From NCBI RefSeq assembly GCF_030445035.2, contig NC_080694.1, positions 75,531,147 to 75,595,146 on the forward strand: a stretch of DNA of 64,000 bases, in the 5' to 3' direction. The notes under the pieces were generated by a model that saw only the letters and a list, made by a program, of their open reading frames with translations, ran no database searches and was not told the origin of the DNA. The position numbers and the translations under genes were made by a program. This document shows positions 56,401 to 64,000 of this stretch, in pieces. The DNA is from Dasypus novemcinctus (lineage: Eukaryota > Chordata > Mammalia > Cingulata > Dasypodidae). The stretch's first letter is position 1. Every line of letters begins with the position of its first letter.

Positions 56401-59400
56401 CCCGGCCAGCGCCCCCCGCCCGCCCTCCAGGCTGCAGTACGGGGGCCTGGGCCAGCTGGCCGACGGGGTCGTGGGGCTGGACGACTTCAGGGAGAGCCAG
56501 GAGCTGCGGGTCTGGCCGGGCTACGACTACGTGGGCTGGAGCAACCGCAGCTTCCCCAGCGGCTACGTGGGCATGGAGTTCGAGTTTGACCGGCTGCGGG
56601 CCTTCCAGGCCATGCAGGTGAGCGGCTCCGGCTTGGGGGGCGCCGAGGCTGGGGGCTCCGGGTTGTGACCCCACGCCCCCACACTGCCCGCCCCACCCTG
56701 GTCTGGACCCCACGACCCCCTGGTCGTGACCCTGTGGCGTCGTGACCCCTGGCCCCGTCCTGGCCGTGACCCTTGCCCCCCTCCCCAGGTGCACTCCAAC
56801 AACATGCACACGCTGGGCGCGCGCCTGCCCGCGGGCGTGGAGTGCCATTTCCGGCGCGGCCCGGCCCTGGCCTGGGAGGGGGAGCCCGTGCGCCACGCCC
56901 TGGGGGGCAGCCTGGGGGACCCCAGGGCGCGCGCCGTGTCGGTGCCCCTGGGCGGCCGCGTGGGCCGCCTGCTGCAGTGCCGCTTCTTCTTCGTGGGGCC
57001 CTGGCTGCTCTTCAGCGAGATCGCCTTCGTGTCGGGTGAGCCTGCGCCGCGCCGCCGCCCGCACGCCCCCACCCCGACGCTGCGCTCCCCCCGTCCCCGC
57101 TGCCCGCCGCACGCCCCCCACCACCGCATGCCCCCCACCCCTGTACCTGCGTCCCCGCACACCTGCGCGCCCCGCCACCCCCCAACGCCTGCACGCAGCG
57201 CTCCCGCCCACCCTCATGCCGCCCTTTCCGCTGGGCTTTTTGTGCCCTCTCGCGGCTGCCTGCGTCCGTCCGTCTGTCCGGCTGAGGGGCCCAGGATCCT
57301 CTGCCTCCCCCGCCCCCAGCTGCCACTAGCGTGGCCGGACGTGCGGCCCGTCCAGCCCCTGCCCCTTGCGATGTGGCCGCCCCTTTGCGCAGCTCGGCCG
57401 TGCCCCCTCCGACCCCTCCTTCCTCTCCCCCTCCCCAGACGCCGTGAACGACTCGTCTGCCGCCCTGGGGGGCACCTTCGCACCGGCCCCCTGGTGGCCG
57501 CCCGGCCCCCCGCCCACCAACTCCAGCGGCCTGGGTGAGCAGCCTGGGCCCGCGGCCTGCCCCGGCTCCCCTCCTGGGGGTGGGAGGAAGCCCCCGCGCC
57601 CCTGACCCTCCTGCCTCGCCAGAGCTGGAGCCCAGGGGCCAGCAGCCTGTGGCCAAGGCCGAGGGCAGCCCGAGCGCCGTCCTGGTCGGCTGCCTGGTGG
57701 CCATCATCCTGCTGCTGCTGCTGGTCATCGCGCTGATGCTGTGGCGGCTGCACTGGCGCCGGCTGCTCAGCAAGGTGGGTGGGGGGACTGGGGAGAGGTG
57801 GGGCGGCCGGGGTGCTGGGACTGGGGGGCTGGGGCAGAGAAGTGGGTGTCTGGAGAGGACGTGGGCCCCTCTTGGGCCCCAGGGGACAAGCCCCCGCATC
57901 ACCTTCTGCCTTCCCTTTAAACTCCTGCGGGCTCGCCTCTGGCCAGACCCGACCAGAGCCTGTTAGTGCCACCCCCTCCACCCGGGGGCAGCCTCTGGGC
58001 AGAAGCAGGTGGCGACAGGCGGGGCCAAGGGGGGTGTTGTGTGCACCGGCCACGCCCCTTGGGTGGCATAAGCTGAGGTGGTCAGCCACCGACCGATCAG
58101 ATCTGCGGCATTGGGCGAGGTGTTCCACCGTCCCTGGGGCTGCTTCTTTCCGGGTGAAGTGGCGCTGACAGCTGCACCTCCAGGGCCGCAGCACTGCCGC
58201 AGCCGTGGAAGGCTGTGCTAGGCAGTGGCTGTGGCTAACGGCCCCCTCCCTGACAAGGCTGAGCGCCGGGTGTTGGAAGAAGAGCTGACGGTCCACCTCT
58301 CTGTCCCTGGGGACACCCTCCTCATCAACAACCGCCCCGGCCCCCGAGAGCCGCCCCCCTACCAGGAGCCCCGGCCTCGTGGGAATCCGCCCCACTCAGC
58401 TCCCAGTGTTCCCAACGGCTCGGGTACGTCTGTCCTGTTCCTGGCCCGCCTGCCTTTTCCTTAGTGTGTCCCTCTCTCCGTCCCCAGTCCCCTCTTTTCC
58501 TGTTCTCCCGTTTTGACTCGCTGTCTTATTTCTGTGCCCTGGTCACCTTCTGTGTTACTCTGCCCTTGCCATGAAATCTCCCTCCAGAATTGCCCATGAA
58601 GATCCCACATGGGATCTCTTCTTTCTCCCAGACTTGCCAGGTTTGTTCATTTGTCCTACCAGCCATCTATGCTCCAGTCATCCCTCCATCATTTTTCCAT
58701 CCATCATTTACCCATCATCCAACCATGCATCTATGTGTCATCCATCCATCCACCTGCCCATCTGTCCATCCTTTTATCCATCATCCATTTACCCGTTATC
58801 TATCCATACGTCTATGCGTCTATCCATCTACCTGTCTATCTGTCCGTGCTTTCATCTATCACTCATCTAGTTACCCATTCTCTATCCATACATCTGTGTT
58901 CATTTACCTGTCATCCATCCAAACATCTATACATCCATCCACCTGTCTTTCTGTCCGTGCTTTCATCTATCACTCATCTAGTTACCCATTATCTATCCAT
59001 CCATCCACCTGTCCACTGAGTTACCCATCATCTATCCATACATCTATACATCCATTCATCCATCCACCCACCTGTCCAGCTGTCTGTGCTTTCATCTATC
59101 CCCCATTTAGTTAACCATCATATGCTCACACACTTATATATCTATTCATCCATCTTCTTGTCCATGCTTTCATCTGTCATCCATTTAATTGCCCGTTATC
59201 AATACATCTCTACATCCGTTTATCCACCCATCCACCCACCTGTCCATCTGTCCGTGTTTTCCTTTATCATTCTTCCAGTTATCTGTCATGTATCTATACA
59301 TCTGTACATCTATCCATCGTCCATCCATCCACATGTCCACTTGTCTGTGCTTTCGTCTATCATTCATCCAGTTATCCATCATCTATCTGTATATTTGTCC

Positions 59401-62400
59401 ATCCATCCATCCATTCATCTGTCCATCTGTCCATGCTTTCGTCTGTCATCCATCTAGTTATCCATTATCTAGCCATACATCTGTGTCCACCTAGAACCCA
59501 TCGTCTGTTCATCTACCTGTCCATCTGCCCGTCCTTTCATCCCTTATCCATCCATATGTCTGTATGTCCATCCGCCCATCCTTTCTTCCATCTGTCCATC
59601 CACCTGTCCACCCTTTCATCCATATCCATGCAGGCATCCATCCCTCTCCCGGCCTTTGTTTCATCTCGTCTGTGTCTCCATGTTTTTGCCCGTCAGCCCC
59701 CGTCCTGCCCTATTTGGGGTCTCCCTGTCTGTCCAGCCTTGAGTCTCACCCCTTCCCCGTGTCCCCCTCCTTCTCCCGACAGCGATGCTGCTCTCCAATC
59801 CGGCCTACCGCCTCCTTCTGGCCACTTACGCCCGCCCCCCTCGAGGCCCGGGCCCCCCCACACCCGCCTGGGCCAAACCCACCAACACCCAGGGTAAGCC
59901 CCTCTGTCCCTGGGCTCTGCCAGGCTTGCAGGACCCCCCAGGGCAGGGAAAGCCCTCCAGCCTGCACCCCGTCTCCCCATGTGGCCTCTCTGCTCTCCTG
60001 AGCTCCCAGGGCGCTCCTGGGCCCCTCGGCTGCTGCTCGCTCCTTTGGAAGGCTCCCTGGTTCTCCGCTCTGAGCCCCTCCTCTCCCACCAAACGCAGCT
60101 CTCCAGAGCCAGAGAGGAGGCGGCGGGGGCGGCCTGGGCCCCCTCGTAACCCTCTTATTCTCCCCTCTCTCTAGAGCTGCGCGGAGGAGGGCCTCCCACC
60201 CCGGGCGCTTGCCCTCTCCCCCCGTGGGTCCTTTCTCTGCAGTCTCAGAGGTGAAGGCTCACGCCCCTCCTGTCTGCTCCCCCTTGGCGCCCGTTGTCGC
60301 CCCTCCCCAGGGCTAAGGGAGCCCTGCCTCCTCTCCTGTCCCGGCTCCTCGCTGTGGGGCTGCCCTTCCCCTCCACCCATCTGTGTGCCGTCGTCTCTGC
60401 TTGTCTTCGAGCTTGGTGTGCTGGCCGGGGAGGGCTGGGCAGCCGTGGCCCGGCGGGCCGAGGGCCGAGGGCGGACAGCGGGGAGGCCGTGGGACCGGGA
60501 ACGGCGTCCTCTCCGGCCGCCGGCTCTCCCCTCCGTCTCTGGGCTGTGCCAGGAGAGCCCTGGAGGAGAGGACTCAAACGAGACCTCGGCGCAGCGTTCC
60601 CGCTGCCGGCACCCGCCCCGGGAAGAGCCGGCCCTGCCGGCACCTTTTCTCTGTGGAAGTGGGCGGGTGGCACACGGGAGGGTGGGGGAGGCCCGGCCCC
60701 GACCACGGGGCACGTGGGCCCTGGGAGGCTGGCGCGCAGCGGGCGCTCGGGCCGCCGCGTGCTTCCTGACGCGGGGCGCGCTCTCCTCCCCTGCAGCCTG
60801 CCCTGGGGACTACATGGAGCCCGAAAAACCGAGCACCCCGCTCCTGCCCCCGCCCGCCCAGAGCAGCGTCCCCCACTACGCCGAGGCCGACATCGTCACC
60901 CTGCAGGGCGTCACCGGGGGCAACACCTACGCCGTGCCCGCGCTGCCCCCGGGGGCGGCCGGCGAGGGGCCTCCCCGCGTGGACTTCCCCCGCGCGCGGC
61001 TCCGCTTCAAGGAGAAGCTCGGCGAGGGCCAGTTCGGCGAGGTGAGGAGGACCCCTGCCCGGCTGTCGCAGCCGCCCTGCGCGCCCCTGGCCGGCGCCTC
61101 AGGCGTGTGTGGGTGCCGGGGTTCCCCGCTTGACCTTGTGACCTGCTGGCCACTGACCCTTCTCCAGGCACACCCGTGTGGGGTCGAGGGCTCCTGGCCA
61201 GTGACCTGCCCTCTCCAGGCACACCTGTGCGGGGTCGAGGGTCCCTGGCCAGTGACCTGCCCTCTCCAGGCACACCCGTGCGGGGTCGAGGGCCCCTGGC
61301 CAGTGACTTTCTCCAGGTAACCTGTGCAAAGTCAAGAGGTCCTGGCCAATGACCTTCCTTCTCCATGTGCACCTGTGCGAGGTCGAGGGCTCCTGGCCAG
61401 TGACCTGCCCTCTCCAGGCACACCTGTGCAGGGTCGAGGGCCCCTGGCCAGTGACCTGCCCTCTCCAGGCACACCCGTGCGGGGTCGAGGGCCCCTGGCC
61501 AATGACCTGCCCTCTCCAGGCACATCTGTGCGGGGTCGAGGGCCCCTGGCCAGTGACCTGCCCTCTCCAGGCACACCTGTGCGGGGTCGAGGGCCCCTGG
61601 CCACTGACCCTTCTCCAGGCACACCCGTGCGGGGTCGAGGGCTCCTGGCCAGTGACTTTCTCCAGGTAACCTGTGCAAAGTCAAGAGGTCCTGGCCAATG
61701 ACCTTCCTTCTCCATGTGCACCAGTGCGAGGTCGAGGGCTCCTGGCCAGTGACCTGCCCTCTCCAGGCACACCTGTGTGGGGTCGAGGGCCCCTGGCCAG
61801 TGACCGTCTCTCCCCAGGTGCACCTGTGCGAGGTTGAGAACCCTCAAGACCTGGTCAGCCTGGACCTCCCCCTTAGCGTGCAGAAGGGACACCCCTTGCT
61901 GGTGGCTGTCAAGATCCTGCGGCCAGATGCCACCAAGAATGCCAGGTACGCCCAGGGCGGTGGCAGGCCGGGGGGTGGGCAGCAGAGGGGCAGTGGGGCT
62001 GGGGGGTGGGTGGCGGAGGGGCGGTGGGGCCGGGGGGGGTGGGCGGCGGAGGGGCAGCGGAGCTGGGGGGTGGGCGGCTGAGGGGCAGCGGGGCCGGGGG
62101 GGTGGGCGGCGGAGGGGCGGCGGAGGGCCGGGGGGTGGGCGGCGGAGGTGCAGTGGGGCCGGGGGGTGGGCGGCAGAGGGGCTGGGGGGGTGGGCGGCGG
62201 GGCCGGGGGGGTGGGCGACGGAGGGGCAGCGGGGCCAGGGGGTTGGGCAGCAGAGGGGTGGCGTCGGACCGGGGGGGTGGGCAGCTGAGGGGTGGCGTCG
62301 AGGCCGGGGGACGGGCGGCGGAGGGGCGGCGGGGCGACCTGGAGCTGGCCGGCGTGTGCGTGGCGCCGGCTGGCCAGCGGCGAAAGGTACAGCCCGGCTC

Positions 62401-63917
62401 GCTCACCTCCCCCGCCCAGGAACGACTTCCTGAAGGAGGTGAAGATCATGTCCAGGCTCAAGGACCCCAACATCGTCCGGCTGCTGGGTGTGTGCGTGCA
62501 GGACGACCCGCTCTGCATGATCACCGACTACATGGAGAACGGCGACCTCAACCAGTTCCTCAGCGCCCACCAGCTGGAGGACAAGGCGGCCGGCGCGCCC
62601 GGGGACGCGGGGCCCAGCCCGGGACCCAGCATCAGGTGGCGCGGGGCTCCCGGGGAGGGAGGGCCACGGGAGGACGGACCGCCCACCGTGCTACGCGGGC
62701 TCGGGGCTTGGCGAGGCGGTGCGACGGCTGGACTTCCCTCCCGCTCCTTCCCGCCCACCCACTCCCTCGAGCCTGGACGGGGAGCCTGTTATAGGAGCGC
62801 GCTCCCGGTCGGCGGGACGTGCTGGCCGCGGGGCCGCCCTGACCCTCGGTGTCGTCCTCGCAGCTACGCGGTGCTGGTGCACGTGGCGGCCCAGATCGCC
62901 TCGGGCATGCGCTACCTGGCCACGCTCAACTTCGTGCACCGCGACCTGGCCACGAGGAACTGCCTGGTAGGGGACAACTTCACCATCAAGATCGCCGACT
63001 TCGGCATGAGCCGCAACCTCTACGCCGGGGACTACTACCGCGTGCAGGGCCGGGCCGTGCTGCCCATCCGGTGGATGGCCTGGGAGTGCATCCTCATGGT
63101 GAGCGCGGGGGTCCACGCCCAGCCCCCGGAGAGGCCGCGGCCTGGGGAGGGGCGCCGTGGTGGGCGGGGCCGTGGGCGGCACAGAGAGGAAGGGGGGGCG
63201 GCCAGGAGGGCGCTGACCCCCGGGGCAGCCCGGAGAGCCCCTGAGAGAGGCCTGGGGGAGGGCAGGCACTTGGGGGCGGCCCGGGGAGCCCCTGAGACCT
63301 GGAGGGGGGGCAGGCACTTGGGGCGGCCAGGAGGGCGCCGACCCCCAGGGCATCCCGGAGAGCCCCTGAGAGAGGCCTGGGGGAGGGCAGGCACTTGGGG
63401 GCGGCCCGGGGAGCCCCTGAGACCTGGAGGGGGGGCAGGCACTTGGGGCGGCCAGAAGGGCGCCGACCCCCGGGGCATCCCGGAGAGCCCCTGAGAGAGG
63501 CCTGGGGGAGGGCAGGCACTTGGGGGCGGCCCGGGGAGCCCCTGAGACCTGGAGGGGGGGCAGGCACTTGGGGCGGCCAGGAGGGCGCCGACCCCCAGGG
63601 CATCCCGGAGAGCCCCTGAGAGAGGCCTGGGGGGGGAGCAGGCAGGTTGGGGGTGGCCTGGGGAGCCCCCGAGACCTGGAGGGGGGGCAGGCACTTGGGG
63701 CGGCCAGGAGGGCACCGACCCCCGGGCCGGCCCGCGGAGCCCCTGAGCCCTGCGCTGCGCCTGCCAGGGCAAGTTCACGACGGCAAGTGACGTGTGGGCC
63801 TTCGGGGTGACGCTGTGGGAGGTGCTGGCGCTGTGCCGCGCCCAGCCCTTCGGGCAGCTCACGGACGAGCAGGTCATCGAGAACGCCGGCGAGTTCTTCC
63901 GGGACCAGGGCCGGCAG
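53496..63917 (+). CDS. DDR1: DDR1, discoidin domain receptor tyrosine kinase 1 (3' end beyond window)
   Basis: Collagen-activated receptor tyrosine kinase of the plasma membrane. Coding exons: 53496-53589, 54096-54198, 54314-54542, 55376-55523, 55649-55748, 56431-56617, 56789-57035, 57439-57534, 57623-57774, 58258-58423, 59783-59893, 60797-61041, 61818-61945, 62420-62635, 62864-63098, 63768-63917. All have GT donors and AG acceptors; total 2607 nt, 869 codons, no stop. Domains: signal peptide 1-21; discoidin about 34-188; discoidin-like about 202-370; transmembrane about 420-442; long Pro-rich juxtamembrane segment; kinase from about 613. Key residues: glycine loop GEGQFG 620-625, Lys658, Glu675, HRD 766-768, DFG 786-788, activation-loop Tyr794, Tyr798, Tyr799. 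The 111-nt exon 59783-59893 is the alternative exon that separates DDR1b from DDR1a. About 45 C-terminal residues are missing because the window ends. Near-identity to human DDR1 (from memory) makes the call secure. In human the gene lies in the MHC class I region. Confidence 0.98.
53606..54080 (+). repeat. Minisatellite filling DDR1 intron after exon 1, 21-23-bp unit
   Basis: About 20 units of gggggccctgaccccgcacc with variants cacacc, catacc and acctgcacacc. It occupies nearly all of the 506-bp intron, from just after the donor to just before the acceptor. Confidence 0.93.
54096..55523 (+). other. DDR1: DDR1 exons 2-4: discoidin (collagen-binding) domain
   Basis: Three exons encode residues 32-191. 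Cys34 and the Cys near 188 (in VELYGCLW) bound the domain as in the F5/8-type fold. The [13 protein letters not shown] stretch spans the exon 2/3 junction region, and [10 protein letters not shown] lies in exon 3; both lie in collagen-binding loops of the family. Exon 4 (55376-55523) is preceded by a stop-bearing partial copy of itself at 55230-55286. Confidence 0.9.
55127..55375 (+). repeat. 155-bp tandem duplication including acceptor and start of DDR1 exon 4
   Basis: The segment from 55127 (gctgagcagggggcagagcg) recurs at 55282. The first copy carries its own acceptor (gtcccgcag ending 55229) and an exon-4-like sequence at 55230-55286 (aacgaggaccccggggggct). In the exon-4 frame it reaches a TGA at 55284. 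The second copy leads into the true exon 4. Confidence 0.88.
55649..57035 (+). other. DDR1: DDR1 exons 5-7: discoidin-like domain
   Basis: Residues 192-369. Starts [12 protein letters not shown]; holds NDST and NRSF N-glycosylation sequons and the [11 protein letters not shown] segment. The family uses this domain for receptor assembly and calcium binding. The intron between exons 5 and 6 is largely a G-rich tandem repeat. Confidence 0.88.
55850..56390 (+). repeat. G-rich tandem repeat in DDR1 intron after exon 5
   Basis: Irregular ggggaggagatgggggtctg-type units. A longer element with agcagagccccatggg recurs at about 55996, 56081 and 56252. Purine-rich on the + strand. Confidence 0.88.
57439..57774 (+). 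other. DDR1: DDR1 exons 8-9: extracellular juxtamembrane and transmembrane segment
   Basis: Residues 370-452. Exon 8 gives a Pro-rich stalk with two NxS sequons (NDSS, NSSG) and the shedding-prone region. Exon 9 holds the transmembrane helix (about 420-442, rich in Leu/Ile/Val) followed by the stop-transfer motif [10 protein letters not shown]. Confidence 0.9.
57775..58257 (+). other. DDR1 intron after exon 9, no feature recognised
   Basis: A 483-nt intron of mixed sequence with no tandem array. Contains the ctaac branch site near the 3' end. Confidence 0.6.
58636..59640 (+). repeat. (CATC)n/(TCCA)n-type microsatellite-like array in DDR1 intron after exon 10
   Basis: About 1 kb of catccatctgtccatc-type tetranucleotide sequence with a weak longer period (ctgtccgtgctttcatctat recurs at about 58840, 58950 and 59085). 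Confidence 0.93.
59894..60796 (+). other. DDR1 intron after exon 11, no repeat recognised
   Basis: A 903-nt GC-rich intron. No tandem array and no recognised mobile element. Confidence 0.6.
61140..61817 (+). repeat. 51-bp minisatellite containing copies of the DDR1 exon-13 acceptor and exon start
   Basis: Thirteen units precede exon 13. Each reads like the last part of the intron plus the first 21 nt of the exon: ctctccag, then gcacacctgtgcggggtcgag, close to the real gtgcacctgtgcgaggttgag. Typical spacing is 51 bp (AG at 61167, 61218, 61269). Two units (near 61316 and 61665, 349 bp apart) have ccaggtaacctg, and two have ccatgtgcacc, in which the AG is lost. Confidence 0.93.
61960..62340 (+). 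repeat. G-rich minisatellite in DDR1 intron after exon 13, about 30-bp unit
   Basis: About 12 units of ggggtgggcggcggagggg followed by cagcggggccgg, variable in length. Confidence 0.9.
63120..63745 (+). repeat. 125-bp tandem repeat in DDR1 intron after exon 15
   Basis: About four and a half copies. The landmark gcacttgggggcggcccgg occurs at 63266, 63391 and 63516, exactly 125 bp apart. Each unit contains an internal half-repeat (gcacttggggcggccag). Confidence 0.93.
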
Positions 63918-64000
63918 GTGAGAGGGTGAGGGGGGGCCGGGGCGGGGCTGGGGTGGGGGTCAGCGCAGAGCCTGTGGACCAGGGCCGGCAGGTGAGAGAG
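63918..64000 (+). repeat. Duplicated copy of the DDR1 exon-16 end and donor
   Basis: The exon-16 end plus donor, accagggccggcaggtgagag at 63903-63923, occurs again at 63978-63998, 75 bp downstream. The window stops inside the second copy, so the extent is unknown. Confidence 0.7.

Larger units (their letters stand above)
58258..61041 (+). other. DDR1: DDR1 exons 10-12: cytoplasmic juxtamembrane region and kinase start
   Basis: Residues 453-626. Exon 10 uses an AAG acceptor (ccctgacaag) with a consensus branch site ctaac about 22 nt upstream. Exon 11 (111 nt) encodes the 37-residue segment with the NPAY motif (513-516), a Shc-type PTB docking site. Exon 12 begins A-C-P-G-D-Y-M: from memory the human protein has Tyr where this one has Cys546, while Tyr550 is kept. 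It ends in the glycine-rich loop. Confidence 0.88.
60960..63917 (+). other. DDR1: DDR1 kinase domain exons (12-16, incomplete)
   Basis: All catalytic elements of an active tyrosine kinase are present: glycine loop, VAVK lysine 658, Glu675 in helix C, ITDYMEN hinge with Thr gatekeeper, [11 protein letters not shown] and the YxxxDYY activation loop, then PIRWMAWE. Exon 16 ends at GRQ; the last alpha helices of the C-lobe lie beyond the window. Confidence 0.92.

Noticed and set aside
1-64000. Possible CRISPR arrays among the tandem repeats
   Set aside because: The repeats are head-to-tail with no unique spacers, and the genome is mammalian.

Overview
The window is mammalian nuclear DNA and most likely from a xenarthran, probably an armadillo (Dasypus type). 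The evidence is the repeat content. Copies of a roughly 400-bp tRNA-derived SINE with intact-looking pol III A and B boxes, two short SINE relatives, a MaLR-type ERV family and L1 pieces all match what I know of armadillo repeats. There is no prokaryotic gene organisation and no CRISPR array. Human comparisons throughout are from memory, not from a search.

One gene is certain: DDR1, a collagen-activated receptor tyrosine kinase, on the + strand from about 53.46 kb to the right edge. Sixteen coding exons (53496-63917) join without a frame break into 869 codons. They run from the signal peptide through discoidin, discoidin-like, transmembrane and juxtamembrane parts into the kinase domain. About the last 45 residues lie beyond the window. 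A CpG island at about 43.0-45.05 kb is the best candidate for the DDR1 promoter and non-coding first exon.

Layout: 1-4.1 kb, minisatellite, G-rich array and CpG island. 4.1-7.75 kb, SINE, L1 and a minus-strand MaLR provirus split by a younger LTR. 7.9-11.3 kb, two minisatellites. 11.7-18.6 kb, nested SINE, LTR, L1 and DNA-transposon insertions. 18.6-21.4 kb, mostly single copy, ending in a promoter-like CpG island. 21.4-26.5 kb, a 5-kb array of about 42-bp units with a 792-bp higher-order repeat. 26.5-33.5 kb, single-copy DNA and old L1/LTR pieces. 33.6-36.5 kb, a SINE whose interior has grown into a minisatellite. 36.5-47 kb, GC-rich, two further arrays and the island. 47.3-52.9 kb, a nearly full-span but internally deleted L1 carrying SINEs. 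53.4-64 kb, DDR1.

The main unusual theme is tandem duplication, including within DDR1. Most of its larger introns carry a minisatellite, and three duplications copied splice-site and exon sequence: a stop-bearing partial copy of exon 4, a 51-bp array containing the start of the first kinase-loop exon (repeatedly providing decoy acceptors), and a second copy of the exon-16 donor. The long open frames in the arrays and GC-rich islands are not genes.
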